This document shows, piece after piece, positions 57,401 to 64,000 of a stretch of DNA of 64,000 nt (position 1 is the first letter of the stretch; each line of letters starts with the position of its first letter). The stretch is from positions 217,862,081 through 217,926,080 of the forward strand of contig NC_050100.1 in NCBI RefSeq assembly GCF_902167145.1, given 5' to 3'. Source of the DNA: Zea mays (taxonomy: Eukaryota > Streptophyta > Magnoliopsida > Poales > Poaceae). The notes below the pieces were generated by a model that searched no databases, was not told where the DNA came from, and saw only the letters and a program-made list of their open reading frames with translations. A program made the position numbers and the translations under genes.

Positions 57401-57799
57401 TATTGTTGTTTCTGCAAAATATCCTGAGCTCCACATATTCCATGCATTATATCTGATTTCCCCATTCCGCGGGTGAAGGTGGGTTGCTGAGTACGTTTGT
57501 ACTCACCCTTGCTTATTTATTTTTTCTCAGAAAAAGGAGATTGGGTAAGAGTTACGCCTGTTCCCAACCTTGCCTATGGCTGTTGGACCGCTGATTTGCT
57601 TCGTTGCGTATATCGGGCTGCTTCAGCCCCACTCTGATGATATGTCCCGAGTTGTGGACCAACTCTTAAAGTTGTTCGCCACTTTTATAGGTTTGTCGTT
57701 TAAGCATATCTATAATCATCTGATGTATAAATGTGTTTACTAGCCTCCTGGGACAAGTAATTGTATCACATTTGAGTCCCAGAGGATTGGGACGCTTCA
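54469..57799 (+). repeat. 5' LTR of Tekay-like element (3331 bp)
   Basis: Contains TATAAATA at 54929-54936 (GGCTATAAATAGAGGGG), the best LTR promoter candidate. A TTCG-type array with two CCAAATAATC blocks lies at about 55060-55400 and a short-unit array at 55432-55620. A second TATAAATA is at 56045-56052. Confidence 0.92.
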
Positions 57800-57923
57800 G
57801 GTGGTATCAGAACTGTTAGGTTGGCCACAGGACGTAACCCTTAGCCTGATCCAAAAGTTTTTGAGTCAAAACTATTTTCTTAAAAAAATTCTTGCTTCCT
57901 CCTTTCCTTCTCTCAGAAGTCAA

Positions 57924-59012
57924 ATGGAGGTTCGCTGCCAAACCAGCTTTTGCCAAAATGAAGATGGTTTCCCCAAGTTGCTGAGAGCATGCACAGTTCG
58001 CCTCGGAATCAGGAGCCAGCTAGAGTATGATGGTCGTGAATTCGTCGAGCATGGCACGGAGAAGTGTGTCGTGACTGTATACATTGGATCTAGTCCGCAC
58101 CATGTGGAATGGAGTGTCACTGCTGCTGGGCACAGATTCAAAGACACCTGCCAAGTCGTCACTCGCAAGGCATTGAGGGCCCTGTGTCAGATCTATGAAG
58201 AAGAAGTGGCCGACACACCGCTCAGATTCTTTCCGCCCTTTCAGAGAGACCGTCCCGTTTGGATGGCCAGGATGCGTGCATTGGAAGGGAAGCAGCTGCT
58301 TGAGGACGACCCCACAATCATGTACCTCACTGCATACCTACTCACCCTGGATGCACAGTATGATTTCTTGGCTCGGCACCACCGTCAGATGATTGCCCGA
58401 GCAGAAGATGCAGAGAAGCTCAACCGTAAGCTCCATGTGGATCTCACCACAGCTCAAGCCCGTGTAGCTGCCTTGGAAAGTCGTGAAGCCAATGTTGTTG
58501 AAGCCCTGAAGCAAGCCAAGGATGAGCACGTCCAGAAGTTGATGGAGGCCTACTTGGTAACCCATAACCAACGTAGAGCCCTTCGGATCCAAGAGCCCAC
58601 TTCATCCAACCCTGTTCAACCCATCAGAGCTGAAGACCCCCAGATTCTTGAAGGTCACCCGGTCTCTATCAGAGGAGAGAAGAAGGCTTGGGAACTACCG
58701 GAAGGAGCCATAGTCTTGGAAGGAATTCCAGTCTTCCCTCAGGCTATGAATAAGCAAGAGCACCCCGAGTCCTCCCAAGATCCCCCGCCGGAGTTGTTTG
58801 AGCCCCTCACCATGAACAAGATTCCAGCACCATCCCTTGAAGTCAAGGAAGAAGCTGCAAGCACCCCGCCAGCACCGCCGCCCTCTGAGGAACTACAAGA
58901 GCCTGTCCCGCTTCAAGAAGAGTTCGACCCCGTGCTGCCATCTCAGTCGCCGCCAGAAGAAGCCATCAATATCATCTCCCTCTTGACCCATCTAGGAGAT
59001 GTCTCAGATTGA
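57924..59012 (+). CDS. Uncharacterised 362-aa protein of the Tekay-like element
   Basis: First ATG of the long frame after the primer site is at 57924, and TGA ends at 59012. The frame is open from the LTR edge, but the upstream part lacks an ATG. N-terminal 1-100: MEVRCQTSFCQNEDGFPKLL, CVVTVYIGSSPHHVEWSVTA, then a helix TRKALRALCQIYEEEV. This beta-strand/beta-strand/helix order is faintly reminiscent of a double-stranded-RNA-binding fold (inference). About 150-215 is a predicted coiled coil (HHRQMIARAEDAEKLNRKLH, ARVAALESREANVVEALKQA). The C-terminal third is Pro/Glu-rich with no domain. It has none of the Gag, protease or polymerase motifs. The uninterrupted frame suggests it is recent or selected. 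I recall similar hypothetical proteins in grass genomes but cannot assign a function. Confidence 0.7.
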   Translation: MEVRCQTSFCQNEDGFPKLLRACTVRLGIRSQLEYDGREFVEHGTEKCVVTVYIGSSPHHVEWSVTAAGHRFKDTCQVVTRKALRALCQIYEEEVADTPLRFFPPFQRDRPVWMARMRALEGKQLLEDDPTIMYLTAYLLTLDAQYDFLARHHRQMIARAEDAEKLNRKLHVDLTTAQARVAALESREANVVEALKQAKDEHVQKLMEAYLVTHNQRRALRIQEPTSSNPVQPIRAEDPQILEGHPVSIRGEKKAWELPEGAIVLEGIPVFPQAMNKQEHPESSQDPPPELFEPLTMNKIPAPSLEVKEEAASTPPAPPPSEELQEPVPLQEEFDPVLPSQSPPEEAINIISLLTHLGDVSD

Positions 59013-60080
59013 AGTTGTGTGCAAGCCTTGCCAGAAGAGAAGCTGCCAGATCTGAGTTAGTTATGCCCAGTCCTCTACATGCATTGGGTAGTGAAGTTTT
59101 TCTTCACTTTGGCTAGAGCCCTGCATGTATGAGAGGTAATCGTGTAGTCTCGTGTTTCGAAAAACTCTAATTGTGTGGCCCTCTAGGGCATTTCAAAATG
59201 AATTTCGCTTGATGTTTTCTCCCCTTTGGAGTGCATATGTGATGCTTTAACGTTAGTGCTCATAAGTTGCATTTAGCATAGTTCTCAATTCAGGAGCCGA
59301 GCAATAGTAGTTATGCTTAGCCCCCGAATCTGAGTAGTTCGTGCTTTGAAGAAACTCTATTCTTCCCTTATTCAAAACATTTGATTTGTTTGTGCTTATC
59401 ATTGCTGAGCTTGTGTGTTTTCTTTTTTAAAAAGGTTTTCTCTAAAAACATAGATAACAAATTAGAGCTAATCCTCACCTTATGCTTCCATTCTCATCTT
59501 AACCCATCTCAAGAGAAAAGTGCCTTACCCAAGAAGATACCGGGAAGCTTACCCTTGAAGCCTAGAATAAGCTACAGAAGAAACCTATCCAGCCGCTCAG
59601 TCAAAAAGACAGACCGTGAGAATCAAAGCACTGCCCCTGAGTCAAAGTGAGCAGAAAAAGAGGACAGAAGGAGTTATTACCATACAGAGAGGCAAAGATT
59701 CTTGGAACTAGAGACCACAAACATCAGGGTCATCGACCCCACCACTCACTCGTACCCCCGCACGCGTGCCCGCCTCCATGCGCACCACCACCGCCCATGC
59801 CCCCCTTTGCAGCGCACTACCGCCGCCCACCTCCCTTTGCAGCGCACCCACCACCACCATCGTTGCCGGCAACAGCCCCCCCACCCCTTGTCGCACCTGC
59901 TGCCGCATGTCACCTGCTCCGTCATCGCCACTCCGCACCCGAGCACCCCCACTCGCTTATAAATTCCCCCACCAGCTCCCTCAACTCCCATCTCGCTCAA
60001 AGCAAAGCACACTCCAGATAAATCCCCTCTGCCAAATCGCAAGCAACTCCATTTTCCACTCCCTCGCCCCTAAGATCACA
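59013..60080 (+). other. Spacer between the two ORFs of the Tekay-like element
   Basis: 59013-59650 is AT-rich and appears noncoding. 59740-59950 is C-rich and low-complexity (CACCACCACC/CCGCC), giving false Pro/His-rich frames. TATAAA at 59958-59963, in CGCTTATAAATTCCCC, is followed by a CT/CA-rich leader typical of grass 5' UTRs, up to the ATG at 60081. Confidence 0.65.
59958..59963 (+). promoter_or_regulatory. Candidate internal TATA box upstream of the 43-aa ORF
   Basis: TATAAA in a C-rich context, 118 bp before the ATG at 60081. Position and following leader composition fit a class II plant core promoter. No experimental support; one TATA match alone is weak evidence. Confidence 0.4.
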
Positions 60081-60212
60081 ATGCTTGGTGATTCTTGGGT
60101 TGAAGACTGTTGTACATGGTTCATAGTCTTTGGCTTCCTCCTCTGTATGATGGTAATACTCATTGATAGAATCCTCCAGTGGGAAGAGCAAAGAGAAAGA
60201 AAGAGGCAGTGA
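60081..60212 (+). CDS. Small 43-aa ORF with one predicted transmembrane segment
   Basis: ATG at 60081 (ATCACAATGCTTGG), TGA at 60210-60212. A short acidic start (MLGDSWVEDCC) is followed by a hydrophobic stretch WFIVFGFLLCMMVILI (about residues 13-28) and a charged tail ILQWEEQRERKRQ. That gives a single-pass topology with a basic tail on the cytosolic side (positive-inside inference). It lies 1.07 kb after the 362-aa ORF and has a TATA-like box upstream. Not a known retrotransposon protein to me. The frame extends further upstream without a better start; a chance ORF is possible. Confidence 0.5.
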   Translation: MLGDSWVEDCCTWFIVFGFLLCMMVILIDRILQWEEQRERKRQ

Positions 60213-60751
60213 AAAGTGAAAAGTGAGAAGAGAAAAGAAGATAGTGAAGAAAAGATAAGAAGGTTCTCCTAGAATCAACCCTGTGTCAGTCATCTCTCCG
60301 CAGCCTGGTCAAGCAACAACAGCAGAAGAAGGCCCCGTAACACCCTTGTTATGTGGTACTTCAAGGAGTTCAAATCCCCAAGATTCAAGAGTTCTACCTC
60401 ATTCTTTTTAAGTGGGGTAGTACTCCAGTAAGGTTCCTACTATGGAGAAAAAGAAGAAGGCCTGTAGCAAGCTTGTGGAAGTTCGCAAGAGGAAGGTTTG
60501 CGTGTCGGCATCGATGCTTCTTCAATAAGCTAGCTGCCAAGCAAGACCTAGAAGCCTGAAGATGATTCTTTGAGTAGCCAGAATCAGCGTTTGCAATCGG
60601 CAACCAGATGCTCCTCAAAGGCCAGATTTTGTTGAAGCTCTATCTCCTCGAAGAGTCTGCAAAGTGAAGATATGTAGCTGAAGTAAAGCTATACCCATAA
60701 CCCTTCTAAGCCGAATCTCGAGGACGAGATTCCTTTTAAGTGGGGTAGATT
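60213..60751 (+). other. 3' noncoding interior, hairpin and polypurine tract of the Tekay-like element
   Basis: No ORF of interest. 60713-60732 is a perfect 8-bp inverted repeat GAATCTCG-AGGA-CGAGATTC. The purine-rich AAGTGGGGTAGATT at about 60738-60751 primes plus-strand synthesis at the LTR start at 60752. AAGTGGGGTAG also occurs at about 60411-60421. Confidence 0.65.
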
Positions 60752-63700
60752 TGTAGCATCCCAAAAATTCAAATTCTGAAATTTTCTCAAACTTGCCCTA
60801 AATTCAAAATGAATTTCAAATTTCATTTCAAAATGTTTGTTTGCAAGTTGATATCAACAAATAAAATATAGTGGTCTATATTCTCTCTAAAATCCTCCTC
60901 AAAATATCCTACAAATATTTCCCCAGTGATCACCCTCAAACTCTTTCAGAAATACTGCCCAAATATTCCACCGATATATGTCCAAGTATTTTCCTCTTGA
61001 GAAATACCTTCAGAATCATTTTTCAAGTCCCTACAAATATTTTCTTCATAACTTTCTTCATGCTCATACGTATACGTATGCCTCCGGTGTCATACGGTGA
61101 GCTCTACAAGCTAATTACACTCATATAAGACAAATCCATGCTAATCTCCCACTAATCCTCTCATCCTCCCACTAATCCTCTCATCCCTCCCCCTAATCCC
61201 CCACCATGGCTATAAATAGAGGGGCAAGGGCCTCCTCTCATCCCACCCCAAGCCATTTCATGGCAACTCCCTTCCCCCCCCCCACACCCACACGCCCACT
61301 CCCACTCCACCTTCCACACAAGCACACACTAGCACAAGGATCGTTCGATCGTTCTTCGATCGTTCGTCCCCCTGTTCTTAGTTTGTTCGTTCATTTGTTC
61401 GATCGTTCGATCGTTCGTCCGATCGTTCATAGTTCGTTCGTCCGTTCGTTCATCCAAATAATCTTTTTCCTGTCGTTATGCTGCCGAAATTCCGATCGTT
61501 CGTTCGTCCGATCGTTTGATCGTTCGTCCGATCGTTCATGGTTCGTTCATCCGTTCGTCCGATCGTTCGATCGTTCGTCCGTTCGTTCGTCCAAATAATC
61601 CTTTTCCTGCCGTTATGCTGCCAAAATTCCGATCGTTCGTTCGTTCGATCATTCGATCGTTCATCGTTCGTTCATAGTTCCTATTCATCGTTCGTTCATC
61701 GTCACTATTTACCATCACTATTTATCGTCACTATTTACCGTTACTATTTACCGTTACTTTTTACCGTTTACCGTTACTTTTTACCGTTTACCGTTACTTT
61801 TTACCGTTACTTTTTACCGTTTACCGTTACTTTTTACTGTTACTATTCACCGTTACTATTCATCGATCATCCGATTACCCCAAATTTCAACTACTCATCC
61901 ATCATGCTGTCCAGTCCACCTAAGACCAGCCAGACCCATATTCCAGTTATACAAACTCCGGTGACTGTGATTTTCATTCCAGTAGGGAACTTCCAATCTG
62001 GTCACCCATCCTAGGTTTCTCCAAGTTGAGCACGCTTAACTTGAGATTCCTTCGAACCAGGCTTCCAAACTCAGATTCCAATAATTCTCATTTCTAAATT
62101 CTTATCAAACTATTCCCTATCCAACTATGCCATCCCTTAAGCATGGTTCATGTTCCAGAAAAATCCCAAAATACTCTCGTCCCATATTCTGCCTATAACT
62201 CTCCTGTTCATATTAAGTCAGACGATTCATTCGTCACTATTCTCACCAACAGTGAACTTTGCTGTGCTACACCACATACACCCAGCTACCCTCTCCCTCT
62301 CCACACACACGCAACACCCTCAGCCAAGGCAAACACCCCACTCACTCAGTTACTCCGCTCTGCCAGCTACACGCATAGTGTCGCTTCGTCTCCAGTCCAC
62401 CCTCCTGGTAAGCACCTTCGCTCCACCACCAGCAGTATCTCAACACCACATGACACATATTCTACTCAAGACTCTACCCATCCATATATCACTATTCGGA
62501 CCACTATACTAAATATTTGTTGGTATACTTGTTGGTTTGTATGTTTGCTTGTTCATGTTGCATAGTTATCGGAGCGTTCGTACCGTCTCGTGGAGGCCAG
62601 ATCTACAAGTCTACGCCAGGAGCCAGAAGCCAGTTCCGCGAGCTCTCTTTCCCCTTCGCCGGATAAGCACGGCAAGCTCACTGGATCCCTTTGATGCATA
62701 AATTACCTATGATTTTTCAACCACAACCCTCAGCCTGTTATTTTATGCATGATATGATTTTGAGACAAGTTATTATGGCCACCCAGCCGCTTGCCGCAAT
62801 CAATCCCTGATATATTTGTTACAAATGATTTGAGGAAAGGTGTGAGTTTTCAAAAGAAAATGCTTTTCAAAATGTGTATGATGAAGGGTTTTTACCCTTA
62901 TCACCTTGTGAGTGGGATAATCAGGGACTCCCTGGTTTAGGGGAGGGCCTAAGGTGATGGCTCAGCTGGTTTAGGCGTGAGCAGAAGGATTGTCCCCTCG
63001 TATAAGGACCGGTTTGTCATCTTTCACTACCTGTACTCATGACAAGTACAACCACTTGAGACTGTGTGGACAGTCACTCAATCTGAACTCGTACGGTCCA
63101 ACCCCAGGATTATGAAGGCTAGGGAGCACCGGGAGGATAAGGAGGGGGAAAGTTTTGTCGGTTTGGACATGGTGGTGGCCTGACTCCTTCCGGATAACCG
63201 TTAAGGTTAGGACGTGCGGGGAAAGAAAGAGATTCGGATTCGGATCACACTGATCATGAGATCGCAGAGCCGGACTAGTGGGTAAAGTGTACACCTCTGC
63301 GCAGAGTTTGAAAACCTATTCGAATAGTCTGTGTCCACAGGAATGGACGAGTCTGGTATGGTATGGCATTTAATGTTTTGTTTTCAAAAAAAGAGATGCA
63401 TTTGAGAAAAATGGTTTTTAAAAGGTCCGGCGGTTGAGCCGTGAGCTATGGTGGACGGGAAGTCCAGTAGCTGTTTTTGAAAAGGAAAACCAGTGGGAAA
63501 CTGCTGAGATACCTGGATGGTTTAGTCCAGGGGATTTTGTTATAATACTGAAAAACTTCCTGCTCCTTTTGGAGAGGATGCGCTTTGCAAAAATACAAAA
63601 TGTTTTTCAAAACAACCCTGCATAAAATATTGTTGTTTCTGCAAAATATCCTGAGCTCCACATATTCCATGCATTATATCTGATTTCCTCATTCCGCGGG

Positions 63701-64000
63701 TGAAGGTGGGCTGCTGAGTATGTTTGTACTCACCCTTGCTTATTTATTTTTTTCAGAAAAAGGAGATTGGGTAAGAGTTACGCCTGTTCCCAACCTTGCA
63801 TGTGGCTGTTGGACCGCTGATTTGCTTCGCTGCGTATATCGGGCTGCTTCAGCCCCACTCTGATGATATGTCCCGAGTTGTGGACCAACTCTTAAAGTTG
63901 TTCGCCACCTTTATAGGTTTGTCGTTTAAGCAGATCTATAATCATCTGATGTATAAATGTGTTTACTAGCCTTCTGGGACTAGTAATTGTATCACATTTG
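60752..64000 (+). repeat. 3' LTR of Tekay-like element (incomplete at window edge)
   Basis: 3249 bp present. Upstream TATA at about 61209-61216 (GGCTATAAATAGAGGGG) is retained. The second TATAAATA present in the other two copies is missing because of a 16-bp deletion between CAGCTA repeats at about 62283-62288. Two CCAAATAATC blocks in the TTCG array (61454 and 61591). Confidence 0.9.

Larger units (their letters stand above)
54469..64000 (+). mobile_element. Tekay/Del-like non-autonomous LTR element (3' LTR runs off window)
   Basis: 5' LTR 54469-57799 (3331 bp, TGTAGCATCC to GACGCTTCA). GGTGGTATCAGAACTG (57800-) is a Met-tRNA-type primer site with changes after TGGTATCAGA. Interior 57800-60751. 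Purine-rich AAGTGGGGTAGATT precedes the 3' LTR, which starts at 60752 and lacks only about 25 bp at the window edge. The LTRs are very similar. The 2.95-kb interior lacks gag, RT and integrase and has two unusual ORFs, so mobilisation would need a helper. LTR length and the GAGGACGAGATTC-type end recall Del/Tekay chromoviruses; maize families of this size include Prem1 and Xilon/Diguus (resemblance only). Confidence 0.88.

Noticed and set aside
59647..60021. Pro/His-rich 124-aa frame in the Tekay-like element
   Set aside because: Low-complexity CACC/CCGCC repeat; overlaps the TATA-like box and leader of the next ORF; no conserved motif visible.

Overview
This window is plant nuclear DNA, almost certainly from a panicoid grass and most likely maize (Zea). 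The evidence is one intact eight-exon MIKC-type MADS-box gene of the SVP/StMADS11 clade (closest in remembered sequence to rice OsMADS22), set in dense nested LTR retrotransposons whose types (Opie/Ji-like Copia, Tat-lineage Gypsy with an antisense ORF, Tekay/Del-like elements with ~3.3-kb LTRs, LTRs full of GGACGGTCC motifs) are typical of maize intergenic DNA. There are no bacterial-type genes, CRISPR arrays or rRNA genes.

Layout. 1-23882 is a nest of insertions. An old gag-only Gypsy element (20001-23882) was split in its 5' LTR by Copia element 2 (12456-20000, + strand). The 5' LTR of Copia 2 was split by a Tekay-like element, of which one LTR remains (1-2274 plus 11754-12455). That LTR was split by Copia element 1 (2275-11753, - strand, TSD AATAG), whose gag carries a 193-bp MITE (8330-8522, TSD CTA). 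23883-33700 is the genic island: upstream region, then the MADS-box gene (CDS 25947-33057, 228 aa), with small non-autonomous elements in introns 1, 2 and 5. 33701-36852 holds a hAT-type element (8-bp TSD) with a Helitron-like end inside it, followed by the remains of an old Copia gag/protease that contains a 294-bp MITE. 36853-49523 is a 12.7-kb Tat-lineage Gypsy element (decayed gag-PR-RT-RH-aRH-INT on +, a separate antisense gene on -), inserted in the protease of that old Copia. 49524-54468 holds the Copia remainder, a Copia-type LTR in - orientation and the LTR plus gag of Copia element 4. From 54469 to the right edge is a young Tekay-like non-autonomous element with two ~3.3-kb LTRs and no gag-pol. 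Instead it has a 362-aa ORF of unknown function and a 43-aa ORF with a predicted membrane segment.

Function. The only likely host gene is the MADS-box transcription factor, expected to act as a nuclear DNA-binding dimer in vegetative/inflorescence meristem control. The other coding sequences belong to transposable elements. Most carry nonsense codons or frameshifts, several of the kind expected from deamination of methylated cytosine. The points most worth following up are the two unusual ORFs of the Tekay-like element, an inverted segment inside one Gypsy LTR, variable-number repeats within the Tekay-like LTRs, and reiterated short motifs that unrelated LTR families share or mimic.

Element boundaries come from TG...CA ends, primer-binding sites, polypurine tracts and target-site duplications read by eye. 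Family names are assignments by resemblance, not database matches.
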